This document shows, in pieces, positions 12,491-23,872 of a DNA stretch of 64,000 nucleotides. The first letter of the stretch is position 1; each line of letters starts with the position of its first letter. The notes below the pieces were generated by a model. The model worked only from the letters and a program-made list of their open reading frames with translations, was not told the DNA's origin and searched no databases. Where the stretch lies: NCBI RefSeq assembly GCF_020497125.1, contig NC_059072.1:302950781-303014780 (forward strand), given 5' to 3'. The translations under genes and the position numbers were made by a program. The stretch comes from Mauremys mutica (taxonomy: Eukaryota > Chordata > Testudines > Geoemydidae).

Positions 12491-12768
12491 AGGCCTGGTC
12501 TACACTAGAAAATTAGGTTGGTTTAACTTCATTGGTCAGGGTGTGAAAAATCCAGATGCTTGAGTGGCACAGTTAAGCCAACCTAAGTCCAAGTGTAGAC
12601 AGAGCTAGGTTGACGGAAGAATTCTTTCATCAATGGTCACGTAGCTACTGCTTCTCAGCTGAGACAGATGTAAGAATCCCTCCCATCCCTGTAGGTAGCG
12701 TCTACGCTGAAGTACTATAGTGCTGCAGCTGTGCCGTTGTAGTGTTTTAAGTATAGAAAGCCCTCAGT
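12491..12768 (+). mobile_element. Non-autonomous DNA transposon (MITE), TAGGCCTGGTCTACACT family
   Basis: Begins TTAGGCCTGGTCTACACT and ends GTATAGAAAGCCCTC, imperfect inverted ends. The interior holds inverted sub-repeats such as AGGTTGGTTTAACTTCATTG against GTTAAGCCAACCTAAG. No coding capacity. The TSD could not be fixed, so the superfamily is uncertain. Confidence 0.6.
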
Positions 12769-13184
12769 AGATAAACTGCTCTGCATTAGATCAATTGAAG
12801 CTTCTTCATAGGCTCCACTTTCATTACCAGGTATAGTGTATAGTATTCCTTCCAGGCTCAAGTAGTGCATGTGCAGATCACACTGACAGGGTCCATACCC
12901 AACAGGCATGTAGCCTCCTGTCCAGCCTGAGATGGAAAAAGGTGTTTCTGGTTCTTTGGAAATGCAGAAGCAGCAAAAACATCAGAAGCATTCTGAGACC
13001 TCACACCATCATAAAATAAGAGGGCATATGCCTTCACTGGAAGGAGGGGTCATTATTGAAACCAAGTTACTATGCTGGCTGAGTCTGCGTGTGTGATACA
13101 TCCACAGACAAGCCCTAAAAGGAAGGTGCTTCCTGTCCAAGGGAATTGAAAATGTTTTTTGGAGTCAGCGGCAGCAGGAGGGGA

Positions 13185-13400
13185 GCTGACGCTGTCCATC
13201 CTTCCAGTAATAAATACATATCTGTTGTTACTGAGCTCATGCCGATGTCATCACTCCAGGGACTCTGCCTGCTTTCACTAACCCTCCATGGAGAAGACTA
13301 CAAGATCACACAACATTATTCTTCAAGACACTTCCTTTTCACCTTCACCAACTTGCTTCAGTTTAACAAGCTACTTTTTATCCAGGAGTCAGTCTTATGG
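13185..13400 (-). mobile_element. Fragment related to the Gypsy-like LTR at 23600-23872
   Basis: The run around 13228-13330 (ACTGAGCTCATGCCGATGTC, GGGACTCTGCCTG, ATCACACAACATTATT) aligns by eye with 23640-23740 (ACTGAGATCATGCTTATGCC, GGGACTCTGCCTG, TTGTGTAACAGTATTAT) in the same order and orientation. It is probably a decayed solo LTR or LTR fragment. Boundaries are approximate. Confidence 0.4.
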
Positions 13401-13589
13401 AGACTTTATGAAACCTCAGTATTATTAGGATCCTAAAACCTTCACTGTTTGATTTCAGATTCATTCCCGCCATGCCACCTCAGCCTTTGGGAACCTTCTG
13501 GAAGTTCTAATCACTAGTTTCACAGGGGAAATGCCAGGTAAAAAAAAATCAAAAAAAGATTTTAGAGCTATATTTTCAAAGGAGCCTTC

Positions 13590-13848
13590 AAGGGTACATC
13601 TACCCAGCGATTAAACACATGTGGCTGGCCCCAGTTAGCTCACAGGGCTTGGGCTGTGCTGTAAAATTTCTGTGTAGAAGGGGTCAGGCAGAAGTCCAAG
13701 CTCTTGGACTCTGTGCTGTGAGATCCCAAAGTCCGGGTTCCAGCCCGAGCGCAAACATCTTGAGCCCCACGCGCCCAAGTCAGCCGACCCGAGCCAGTCA
13801 CAGCTGTGCCTCAGGTATTTTATTCCAGTGTAGACATGTAGCTAATGG
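13590..13848. mobile_element. Palindromic MITE
   Basis: Starts AAGGGTACATCTACC and ends GTGTAGACATGTAGCTA, inverted ends with some mismatches. The interior is an imperfect long palindrome: GGCTGGCCCC...GGGCTTGGGC on the left, GCCCGAGC...CCGAGCCAGTCACAGC on the right. Non-coding. Confidence 0.55.
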
Positions 13849-14185
13849 CTTCCTTTTGTGCAAGTATAATTTTGCCTATACAAATCATATACATGCACAG
13901 TTTTTGTGCAACCACATGCACATACAAAACATTTCTGTATTTGACTCATGTTCAATTTGTGCAAGCACTCATTTTTGTGCATGTGCAGTCTATCATTAGT
14001 GTGTAGAAAAAATAGGATAAAAAAATTTTGCACACAAGTTACTGCACACACACAAATGAAGGCCATGTTCTGCACATGTAAATTCCACTTGTGTTTGCAA
14101 AGTCACATCTATACACTTTTGTAATGTGTCCAACACTGTGGAATCTAGAGGTAGCTCTATATTGTACACTAGTGTTGGCCTCAGG

Positions 14186-14912
14186 TAAGGTATGTGTAGC
14201 TACACGTTGCAGTGAAAAGCAAGCTGTGTCCACACGGCAGTGTGTAGCTATACATATCAGTGAAAGGCTCTGGCGGGGGAAGCAGTGGGGAAAGTCTCCA
14301 GCAGCAAGGAGCTGATGGAACCTTTCCCTGATGCCTCTCCCCTGCCGGAGCTTTTCCTCTAGTAGGACATTACACAGCTAAAAACAGCAGTGTTGAGAGG
14401 GAGGCATGGTTTGGGAAAGTAGAGCAGGGCCACCCAGAGGATTCAGGGAGCCTGGGGTCTTTGGCGGCAGGGAGCCCCTGCCGCCGAATTGCCACTGAAG
14501 ACCCGGCACTTCGGCAGCAGGTCCTGGAAGTGCCGGAAGGACCCCCCGCCGCGGGTCTTCGGGGCACTTTGGCGGTGGGTCCCGGAGAGGAAGGACCCCC
14601 CACCACTGAATTGCCAACGACGATCCGGAGCAGAAAAAGCTCCGGGGGCCCAGGCCCCGCAAGAGTTTTCGGGGGCACCCTGAGCGAGTGAAGGACCCTG
14701 TTCCAGGGGCCCTGAAAAACTCTCGTGGGGGCCCCTGCGGGTCCTGGGGCAAATTGCCCCTCTTGCCCCCCCCAAGGCAGCCCTGAAGTAGAGAGCTGTG
14801 TAGGGTGTGTACAAACCTACACCCTTGAGGCAGTTTATACCAATGCAAGGAGGCTATTTGTGTATGCACTCTACGCATTGCCCAAAAAAGCATGCAGTGT
14901 AGATATACCTTA
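14186..14912. mobile_element. Outer MITE carrying a nested hAT element
   Basis: Left end TAAGGTATGTGTAGCTACAC and right end GTAGATATACCTTA are inverted repeats of each other with mismatches. The element is split by the hAT insertion 14425-14785; removing that insertion leaves about 360 bases. TA or TWA at the ends is possible as TSD but is not proven. Confidence 0.55.
14425..14785. mobile_element. hAT-type non-autonomous element (361 bp), nested
   Basis: Begins CAGGGCCACCC and ends GGCAGCCCTG. It is flanked by a perfect 8-bp TSD AAGTAGAG (14417-14424 and 14786-14793). An 8-bp TSD plus CAGGG ends is diagnostic of the hAT superfamily. The interior is GC-rich and non-coding; long frames crossing it are composition artefacts. 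Confidence 0.85.
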
Positions 14913-15460
14913 GGAGCCATGAGCTAATAACCCTCAAAAACTGCATGCACAAGTGATTTATATACACAACGGCTGTATTACCACAAATGGAAACCACTGT
15001 GAAAATTTGACCTAAAGGCTTCTTGTAATCTGTTCTAAGTATATTTAAGAGGTAGTTATCCAGAGTGTGAGGCCTCTTTGTACCTCTGAAAAGCTGTGTT
15101 GGCAAGAAAGTAGAACCACAAGGCATTTTCAAAGACAGTGCTAGCCCACAAGGGCAGCATCACATGACTAGTTTGTCATCTCACAAAAACTATCAAACAT
15201 GGTGACATTTCTCAGAAATGCATAGCTTATATTTTCACACATTATCATCAATTATAAGTTAATCTTTAGACTTATTTAGCTTATAATGATTCTCAATACA
15301 GAAAATACTATAAAAATAGAAAATTAGTTTACAGATATACAAATATCTTTCATACAGGAAGCAAATGGCTGAGCTAAGAGGAAGCATAATAAAAAAATCC
15401 TTATACAAACCTTTGAAGAGTCCCTTAAAAATAGGCATACAGGAAACACCTGATTGCTTG

Positions 15461-15461
15461 C

Positions 15462-15497
<36 letters not shown>

Positions 15498-15498
15498 A
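15461..15498. repeat. CT/CA compound microsatellite, left copy
   Basis: CAT, then a TC run, then an AC run, then AAAC. A near-identical copy lies at 15636-15669 on the other side of a CR1 tail. Confidence 0.85.
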
Positions 15499-15635
15499 AC
15501 ATAAGAATGGCCATACTGGGTCAGACCAAAGGTCCATCTGGACCCGTATCCTGTCTACCGACAGTAGTCAATTCCAAGTTCCCCAGAGGGAGTGAACCTA
15601 ACAGGTAATGATCAAGTGATCTCTTTCCTGCCATC
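15499..15635 (-). mobile_element. CR1 LINE 3' end, short 5'-truncated copy
   Basis: ATAAGAATGGCCATACTGGG, then GTCAGACCAAAGGTCCATC, is the reverse complement of the CR1 3' end and matches 19314 onward. The copy is only about 137 bases long and lies between two copies of the same microsatellite. Confidence 0.8.
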
Positions 15636-15669
15636 CATCTCTCTCTCTCTCTCTCTCACACACACAAAG
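15636..15669. repeat. CT/CA compound microsatellite, right copy
   Basis: CAT, TC run, AC run, AAAG; same design as 15461-15498. It may be the target-site duplication of the CR1, though the CR1 sequence itself has CCATCCATCTC at this point, so the truncation may have joined by microhomology. Confidence 0.8.
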
Positions 15670-17090
15670 AAATACAAAGATAGTCACAGGTCATTTCAGG
15701 AATTGCAATGAAATTAATGCAGTTTCTATGGATGAAAAGATGTATGGCCAACACTAATTGGGAAAAATGCAAAAATGCAAGCAAATCAATGTCACTGTTC
15801 AGATGTGTTTGTTAAAACCACTGGTTACTCTCCACTGATGGTATCTTGCCATATGTTCTATACTTCAGGAGATGGCATGAAGAAGTCTACAGTAAATCCT
15901 GCCTACGTCCACAGTGCAGAGCCCTGTTGGCACTTTGAGTGTAAGCCAAACTCAGGCTTAAGCCTGCACTCCCAGATGGCCCAGTTACTTCAGCTGTAAG
16001 GCACCACCACACTTGAGCAAGAGGTTTTTGTGTGTGGACAGAATTTGGGTTGGGGACAGCACTTGAGTCAGAACCTAAGTTAATTTTGCAGTGAACAGTA
16101 GGCAGGCGCTTCTCTCAGAAGAAAAAGGTTGGTTTTAAGTTACAGCCTTTAATCTACTTTACTTATACCCAGATTGTAAGAAGATTTAAGGATAACATGA
16201 CAAACAGTTTCTAAATTTACACTCTCAGTTTTGAGGACAGTCACTCATTGGTACAAATAATAGCATGTGTGTGTAAAAGCCTCATCCAACAAACCCTTAC
16301 ACATACAAATAGCCCCATTAACTTCAGTACAACTACTTGCATTGAGTAACAGCTGCTTGCAACAGTCAGGTCTGCAGGACTGAGCCTGGACTATATGATC
16401 AGTGGGCATGAGTTTCCACCCATTAATTCAATACCTAGAAATATACATTCTATTATTAACAACTAAAAGTGACTGTGCACAGAAAAAGAAAAACATGGGT
16501 AATTGTAGATACAGATTTGTAGGCTCATGTGAGGAACCCATTTAAAAACTTGTCTACGTCTTTTTCTTTTTCTTTTTATTCTTTTCCCCACCAAACTGCT
16601 GAGGGAAATTCTTCTTGACAAAGGCCCAGGAGGGGCCAAAAATATTGGTTATTTGTTCTCTTTTGCTCTGTGCAAATGGAACAAAATATAGTTAATGCAT
16701 TATGCATTGAGTAAGCACATTTTTATCTAGCCCTTTTTGGTTTTTTGCATCTTGGGAACTTTATTTTTTTCTGTCTAATAATAAAACTGAAATATTAGTG
16801 CAGAATATCACCCAGTGTAGAGTATGTGGGATTTCCATAAAGCTCCTTTGCATTTTCAGTAAATTGGGCTCCCAAGGTCCCTTTTCCATTCCTGTCCATT
16901 ATCAAACACTAAACTATTCTCAGCAATCTGGTCTGTTTTAACGCTGGAACTGGCCAGTTATTATTAGTCATTTTGTTCCCTATCAAGATTAATTGTTGTT
17001 TAACTAATGTGAATAAGGCAGACTTCCCCAGTAATTAGGTGCAGATGCTACACCGTGAGTAGTCAGTGCAAATAGTTTTATATGAGGAGG
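15670..17090. other. Unique-looking DNA, possible weak MITE at 15880-16110
   Basis: No gene seen. The part 15880-16110 has CTACGTCCACAGTGCAGAGC near one end and TTTTGCAGTGAACAG near the other, the look of a decayed MITE of the vertebrate CTACACTGCA type, but no TSD was found. Confidence 0.35.
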
Positions 17091-17094
17091 ATTA

Positions 17095-17250
17095 TTGTTA
17101 GTATAGTGTCTAAAGTGGGTGGGTGCTTCACATAAACAAAAGAGAGTCTTCATGCCCCAAGGAGTTTACAAGCTAATTTCAGAAGTGATGCAGCAAAAGA
17201 GAACAATAAACAGTAGGGGAAAGAAAAGGGGAAGGGAGGACAAGGATTGT
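17095..17250 (-). repeat. Ancient interspersed repeat, LINE/SINE 3'-end family A
   Basis: ATTATTGTTAGTATAGTGTC near the left end, then CATGCCCCAAGGAGTTTACA. This is the reverse complement of the layout at 34095-34255. Other copies are at 32840-32912 and 46495-46600. I cannot name the family with certainty. Confidence 0.5.
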
Positions 17251-17610
17251 AATGATATTACATGGTTAATTAGGTTCACTCTATATACATCTTGATACTA
17301 CTACTATTTTATTTTTTTATTTTTTTCATGTAGCGGTAGCATGTGTTTCAGAGGGAGCAGAAGAAGGGAAGGAAGTGGATGACAACAGATTTAATAGGGT
17401 AGAGCGTGGGAATGACAATGGGCAGTGAAGAGTGTGGATATGCATGATCGAAGGCCAGTTTAGACCAGTATCAGTAGAGCTAGCATGAGTTAGAGGAAGA
17501 AGAGAGGTAAAGGTGAGATGAAGATTTATGAAAGCAGGAGAAAAGGATGAGGACTAAGATTTCCTAGTACTCTAGAACCCCGCTAATCTCTGGGAGGGTA
17601 TTGTTACATT

Positions 17611-17996
17611 CAGGGGCGGCTCTACCTTTTTGGCCGCCCCAAGCAGTCATGCGCGGGAGGCGCCCCGGAGCCACGGGAGCAGCGGACCTCCCGCGGGCAT
17701 GACTGCGGAGGGTCCGCTGGTCACGCGGCTCGGCTGGACCTCCCGCAGCTGCGGACGGTTCGCAGGTCCGGCGGCTCTGCTTGATCTGCCGCAGTCATGC
17801 CTGTGGGAGGTCCACTGGAGCCGCGGGACGAGCGCCCCCTCCGCAGTCATGCCTGCGGCAGGTCCGGTCGTCCCGGGGCTCCGGTGGACCTTCCGCAGGC
17901 ATGACTGCGGCAGGTCCGCCGGCCCAGCCTGCCGCCCCCCGGGAAAGGGCCGCCCCACGCGCGTGCTTGCCGCGCTGGGGTCTGGAGCCGGCCCTG
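17611..17996. mobile_element. hAT-type non-autonomous element (386 bp), CAGGGGCGGCTC family
   Basis: Starts CAGGGGCGGCTCTA, ends TGGAGCCGGCCCTG, inverted ends. Perfect 8-bp TSD GTTACATT at 17603-17610 and 17997-18004. The interior is very GC-rich, built from repeated units around CCGCAGNCATGNCTGCGG. Same family as 36580-36904. Non-coding. Confidence 0.9.
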
Positions 17997-18649
17997 GTTA
18001 CATTTGGAAATTAAATAAACCCACCACATTAATGCCAGCATTTCCCACAAGTTGGCATCAGCCCAGGCATGAAGTGATCTTGTAGTGCACATAGGGCAGC
18101 TAACATGACTCTCCCCACTCCACTGCTTTCCAATTCTGATCATTCCCAATCCTGTTCCCTGACCTGCAACCCAGCAACAGTCAGGAAGCAAATAGCATCA
18201 CATTTACTAAAATACTGGTAAAGCAACTTGGAAACAGTGATTGGACAAGGCAGCAGCTAGCATGGGGAACAAGAGGATGATATTCAAACTCAGTCCTCCT
18301 TCCTGTGCATGCAGAGTGCTCCCACTGGACTGCAGGTAGCCAATGTGGGTTGGGGGAGATGGTTAGGCTTTTCTTCTGTTCTCTCTTTTGATCATAATAT
18401 TTGATATATTTGACTAGGACATTGCCTCTTTTCCCAACTATAGACACAGTTCACACTTTATATGAGGTCCAAACACACACCTCTTTTGGGGTTCAGCTCA
18501 GTTAAGAAGCAGGTAGGGAACAACAAATGTAACAGTGATAAGTTCAACCCTTCACCATAGGAACTGCGATTCCTAAGGTTCCTCCCTCAGAACTGTCCAG
18601 CCCACAACCTAGATTCTTTCTGTCCAGAAGGTCACACATCGCTCCCTTA

Positions 18650-18871
18650 CAGGACCGTCTCCAGGCACCAGCGCAGGAAGCAGGTGCTTGGGGCAGCCAA
18701 TGGAAAGGGGCGGCACGTACGGGTCTGCGGCGACGGGTCCCTCAGTCCCTCTCAGAGGGAAGAACCGGCGGCGCGGTAGAACTGCCACCAAAGTGCCACC
18801 GATCGCGGCTTTACCTTTTTTTTTTTTCTTCTTCGCTGTTTGAGGCAGCAAGAAAGCTGGAGCCAGCCCTG
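18650..18871. mobile_element. hAT-type non-autonomous element (222 bp)
   Basis: Starts CAGGACCGTCTCCAGGCACC, ends TGGAGCCAGCCCTG. Perfect 8-bp TSD CTCCCTTA at 18642-18649 and 18872-18879. The GTGCTTGGGGCAGCC block links it to the CAGGGGCGGCTC group. A T-run near 18815 is a simple repeat inside it. Confidence 0.88.
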
Positions 18872-18879
18872 CTCCCTTA

Positions 18880-19313
18880 TATCCAGCTGGGGCCTCAAAA
18901 CCTTATTCGTAGCCAATTTTAACATTTTAGGAAGAAAGCTGCAACAGATTTTCTGTAATATGTGACAATCCTCCCAACCCCTGCCGCCCCAAAGGGGGAC
19001 TGGGTGGTATAGTTTAAAGGTTTTATTGGCATTAACTTTTTAATCATACCAATTGTACCTCTTAATGTCCTCTACATTCCACCATTTGTGAGTAATGTAG
19101 CCATCCTAAATTTATGCCAACAACCCTTTAAAATACATTATTTCACCGTGGATTCTCTCTCTCTCTTGCTCATATAGTTAAGACACATGACCTGTTTCTG
19201 TTAACTATTCTTTGTGACTGAGTTGGTGACTCATACCGCTGGAACTCAGATTTTGCAGCAACCATATGTTGGTTATTCCTGTGGGAACTCAGATTGATTT
19301 ATACCAGTAGGAC
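18880..19313. other. Spacer between hAT element and CR1
   Basis: No gene or repeat end recognised. Confidence 0.45.
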
Positions 19314-19544
19314 TATAAGAACGGCCATACTGGGTCAGACCAAAGTATCCACATCTACCCCAGTATCCTGTCTTCTGACAGTGGCCAATGCCAGGTGTCC
19401 CAGAGAGAATGAACAGAACAGGTAATCATCAAGTGATCCATTCCCGGTCGCCCATTTCCAGCTTCTGGCAAACAGAGGCTAGGGACACCATCCCTGCCCA
19501 TCCTGGCTAATAGCCATTGATGGACCTATCCTCCATGAATTTAT

Positions 19545-21126
19545 CTAGTTCTTTTTGAACCCTGTTATAATCTTGGCCTTCACAACATCCTCTGGCAAAA
19601 AGTTCCACAGGTTGACTGTGCATTGTGTGAAGAAATACCTCCTTTTGTTTGTTTTAAACTTGCTGCCTATTAATTTCATTTGGGGACCCCTAGTTCTTGT
19701 GTTATGAGAAGGAGTAAATAACACTTCCTTATTTACTTTCTTCACATCAGTCATGATTTTACAGATCTCAATCATATCCCACCTTAGTCGTCTCTTTTCC
19801 AAGCTGAAAAGTCCCAGTCTTATTAATCTCTCCTCATATGGAAGCCATTCCATACCCCTCATCATTTTTGTTGCCCTTTTCTGAACCTTTTCCAATTCCA
19901 ATATATCTTTTTTGAGATAGGTGACCACATCTGCACATAGTATTCAAGATGTGGGCGTATCACGGATTTATAAAGAGGCAAAATGATATTTTCTGTGTTA
20001 TTATCTATCCCTTTCTTAATGATTCCCAACATTCTGTTCGCTTTTTTGACTGCCGCTGCACATCGAATGGATGTTTTCAGAGAACTTTCCACAATGATTC
20101 CAAGATCTCTTTCTTGAGTGTTAACAGATAATTTAGACCCCATCATTTTATATGTATAGTTGGGATTATATTTTCCAGTGTGCATTACCTTGCATTTATC
20201 AACATTGAATTTCATTTGCCATTTTGTTGCCCAGACACCCAGTTTTGAGAGATCCTTTTCTAGCTCTTCGCAGTCTGCTTGGGACTTAACTATCTTGAGT
20301 AGTTTTGTATCATCTGCAAATTTTGCACCTCACTGTTTACCCCTTTTTCCAGATCATTTATGAATAAGTTGACTAGGACTGGTCCCAGTACAGACCCTTG
20401 GGGGATACCACTATTTACCTCTCTCCATTCTGAAAACTGACCATTTATACCTACCCTTTGTTTCCTATCTTTTAACCAGTTACCAATACATGAGAGCACC
20501 TTCCCTCTTATTCCATGACTGCTTACTTTGCTTAAGAGCCTTTGGTGAGGGACCCTGTCAAAGGTTTTCTAAAAATCTAACTACATTATATCCACTGGAT
20601 CACCCTTGTCCATATGCTTGTTGACCCCCCTCAAAGAATTCTAGTAGATTAGTGAGGCATGATTTCCCTTTACAAAAAGCATGTTGATTCTTCCCCAACA
20701 AATTATGTTGTCTGACAATTTTGTTCTTTACTATAGTTTCAACCAGTTTGCCTAGTACTGAAGTCAGGCTTACCAGTCTGTAGTTGCCAGGATCACCTCT
20801 GGAGCCCTTTTAAAAATTAGCGTCACATTAGCTATCCTCCAGTCATTCAGTACAGAAGCTGATTTAAATGATAGGTTACAGACTACAGTTAGTATTACTG
20901 CAATTTCACATTTGAGTTTCTTCAGAACTCTTGGGTGAATACTATCTGGTCCTGGTGATTTATTACTGTTTAGTTTATCAATTTGTTCCAAAACCTCCTC
21001 TATTGATATCTCAATCTGGGACAGTTCCTCAGATTTGTCGCCTACAAAGAATGGCTCGGGTTTGGGAATCTCCCTCACATCCTCAGCCATGAAGACCAAT
21101 GCAAAGAATTCATTTAGTTTCTCCAC
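19545..21126 (-). pseudogene. CR1 ORF2 reverse transcriptase, broken
   Basis: Reverse transcriptase of CR1. From right to left: 21126-20770 contains LNSNKSPGPDSIHPRVLKKL, the finger-region motif; 20499-20290 contains [24 protein letters not shown], the PQG motif leading to the catalytic site; 20215-19862 contains KCKVMHTGKYNPNYTY and [22 protein letters not shown]; 19928-19545 contains [20 protein letters not shown], the thumb and C terminus. In front of the FADD motif one base is missing relative to the copy at 44266, so the reading frame leaves the motif (bases near 20310-20330). Several other frame breaks exist. Confidence 0.9.
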
Positions 21127-21162
21127 AATGGCCTTATCATCCTTGAGTGCTCCTTTAGCATC

Positions 21163-21426
21163 TCAATCATACAGTGACCCCACTGGTTGTTCAGCAGGCT
21201 TCCTACTTCTGATGTACTTAAAAATGTTTTTGCTATTACTTTTTGAGTCTTTGGCTAGCTGTTCTTCAATTTCTTTTATGGCCTTCCTAATTATATTTTT
21301 ACACTTCATTTGCCAGAGTTTATGCTCCTTTCTATTTTCCTCGCTAGGATTTAACTTCCACTTTTTAAAGGATGCCTTTTTGCCTCTCACTGCTTCTTTC
21401 ACTTCATTGTTTAGCCATGGTGGCAC
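21163..21426 (-). pseudogene. CR1 ORF2 linker between endonuclease and RT
   Basis: Open piece of 87 codons beginning PPWLNNEVKEAVRGKKASFK and continuing KCKNIIRKAIKEIEEQLAKD, the basic helical linker typical of CR1 between endonuclease and RT. It overlaps the end of the endonuclease piece in another frame, marking a frameshift near 21415. Confidence 0.8.
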
Positions 21427-22393
21427 TTTTTGGTTCTTGTACTATGTTTTTTAATTTGGGGTAAACATTTAAATTGAGTCTCTATTATGGTGTCTTTAAC
21501 AAGTTTCCATGCAGCTTGCAAGGATTTAACTTTTGGCGCTGTACCTTTTAATTTCTGTTCAACTAACCTCCTCATTTTTGTGTAGTTCCCCTTTCTGACA
21601 TTAAATGCTACCGTGTTGGGCTGCTGTGGTGTTTTCCCCGCCACAGTGATGTTACATTTAATTATATTATGGTCAGTATTACCAAGCGGTCCAGCTATAT
21701 TCACCTCTTGGACCAGATCCTGTGCTCCACTTAGGACTAAATCAAGAATTGCCTCTCCTCTTGTGGATTCCAGGACTAGCTGCTCCAAGAAGCAGTCATT
21801 TAAGGTGTCAAGAAACTTAATCTCTGCATCCCATCCTGAGGTGATATATACCCAGTCAATATGAGGATAGTTGAAATCTCCCATTATTATTGAGTTATTA
21901 ATTTTAATAGTCTCTCTAATGTCTCTGGTCAGGTAGTCGGTAATATATCCCTACTGCTATATTCTTATTATTCAAGCATGGAATTACTATCCACAGAGAT
22001 TCTATCATACAGTTTGGTTCATTTAAGATGTTTACTTCATTAGATTCTTCGCTTTCTTTCACATAATAGTGCCACTCCCCCACCAGCACGACCTGTTCTG
22101 TCCTTACGACATATTTTGTATTCTGATATTACCGTATCCCATTGATTATCCTCATTCCACGAAGTTTCTGTGATGCCTATTATTTCAATATCTTCATTTA
22201 ATATGAGGCACTCTAGTTCACCCATCTTATTAGTTAGACTTCTAGCATTGGTATATAAGCACTTTAAAAAGGTGTCACTTTTTAGCTGTCTGCCATTACA
22301 TGATGTAATTGAATGGAACTTTTTTTCATTTGAAAAGTGGTTCACTCCCATAGGATAGGCACAGATTTTCAAAGCTGTTGTAAGTCTAAACAA
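21411..22393 (-). pseudogene. CR1 ORF2 APE-type endonuclease, broken
   Basis: Encodes most of the apurinic-type endonuclease that nicks target DNA for LINE insertion. The first piece (22393 to 22040) reads LKCLYTNARSLTNKMGELE and then IEIIGITETSWNE, where the E of TETxW is the metal-binding glutamate region. A gap with stops (22039-21885) follows. The second piece (21884 to 21411) opens MGDFNYPHIDW, the family's GDFN motif, and later has NTDHNIIK, the position of the catalytic SDH histidine; here serine is replaced by threonine. The domain order and length fit CR1 well. Stops between pieces show it is dead. Confidence 0.88.
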
Positions 22394-22399
22394 ATGTCT

Positions 22400-23595
22400 A
22401 TAAAAATAATATAATAGTTATTTGAATTATTTTGAAAAGAATAAGGAAACTTACAACAGTTTTAAGTGTTATTTCCTGCATCTCGGTTTGAATCACCAGC
22501 TGGTCAAGGCAGCAAATCATTATTTGATTTTTAAGTATTTTGTTTATTATATTAAAACATGTATGGAGACAAATTCTGGATTGGCCAGGAAGTGGGCACA
22601 CATTAATACCACAAAAGAAACATTATTCTTCACTTGGATTGTGGCTGGCACCAGCCCCAAGCAATGCCCCCACAATAAAAAAAACTGCATATAGCAAGAG
22701 CACAAGAGGTCATATCAGGAGTTGTGCAGATTAAGATCCATGTGCTATACCTCCTGATCCTTAGACACTGCTCTGAGATCTCTTCTGAGGCACCATTTTT
22801 TCCACCACTCACAGAGGTTCCATGAAGCCATCTAACCATGAGTTTGGGAGAATCAGAATCATGTCAGTCACTTTTATCCTGCATCCCCACTCTGGTCTTA
22901 ACTGTTCTCACACACATCCATGAGTAAACGCCAGCCAAAATTTTACCCTTTAATTAAAAAAAAAATTCACTAAACCTTGGTAATTAGATGTGCTGATTAG
23001 AATAGAATTAGTATTCACCTTCAGTTTCCCCATTAAACAATATACCATGAACTAAAAACAGTATCAAAGTTTGTACTACACACAGTTTATGGAATGCAGT
23101 GTTGATCCCAAGTAGCAGCAGAGCAAGGGGCATCTCCATTCCCTGATCATTCCACATTCAGAATCATGGCAGGTGGGCAGGCAGGCAGTTCCTGGTTGGC
23201 TGGTAGGTAGATTAAATTAGTTATATTTCAGGTGTTTTTACCGTAATTCACAGACCATCCGTTATTTTAATAGAGTGAATGTCATTAAAATTTCATTGTG
23301 GCTGTATGTACATGTCTTCAAGCCAAGTAAAACCCAACTTAAATATAACTTACTGTATAATCATCTCATTAAAGTAGATTTAAATAGGGTCTGTAAAATG
23401 AAAATAAGTCTAAACCAAATATAGAATCCTCTTAAAATTAGAGTTTTATACTTGGTTGGAGAATAAAATAAGACAGTTGCCACATGCTTTTGTCACGTTA
23501 GCCCTACAAGTGAGCCCAACCAATTGTGTATCTCATAATAGTTTAGTAATATGTAATACTTTAGTCATACCAACAGCAGCTGAAGGGAACTGCCT
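22400..23595. other. AT-rich DNA between CR1 and Gypsy-like element
   Basis: No gene recognised. A short GGCAGGTG/GGCAGGCAGG run near 23170 is low-complexity. Confidence 0.45.
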
Positions 23596-23599
23596 TGTC

Positions 23600-23872
23600 A
23601 ACCATTCACAACCATAAATAGATGTGCTTCCTTTCTTTACTGAGATCATGCTTATGCCACAACTCTGGGGACTCTGCCTGTTTGTGATAAACCACCGAGA
23701 AATAGACCATGAGGTTGTGTAACAGTATTATATGAGAACCAGATATTTTCTAATATCCTTCCTTCAGGATGCTGTTCTTGCTCATCAGGGAATTCCTGAA
23801 AGCAGAGTTCTTTAAATTCCTATGCACAAGCATACTATAGAGCCCCCTATTGGGAAGCTAGTTATTGTAACA
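23600..23872 (-). repeat. 3' LTR of the Gypsy-like element (approximate left end)
   Basis: Matches the LTR at 26300-26496 in its right 100 bases with clear divergence, so the insertion is old. The left boundary is uncertain. Confidence 0.5.

Larger units (their letters stand above)
19314..22393 (-). mobile_element. Long CR1 LINE, 5'-truncated (about 3.1 kb)
   Basis: A minus-strand CR1 retrotransposon. The 3' end is on the left (ATAAGAACGGCCATACTGGG at 19316) and ORF2 coding sequence runs to about 22393, where the similarity to LINE protein stops. Coding pieces in order from right to left are the APE-type endonuclease, linker, reverse transcriptase palm and thumb, then the 3' UTR. At least six frame breaks separate them. 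The copy at 44266-45298 is the same family in opposite orientation and serves as an internal comparison. It is a dead copy; ORF1 is absent. Confidence 0.92.

Noticed and set aside
14378..14920. 180-codon minus-strand frame
   Set aside because: Covers the hAT element 14425-14785; overlapping open frames on both strands show that base composition is the cause.
17611..17996. CpG-island-like segment that could be a gene promoter
   Set aside because: The 8-base TSD and inverted ends prove it is an inserted hAT element; the same holds for 36580-36904.
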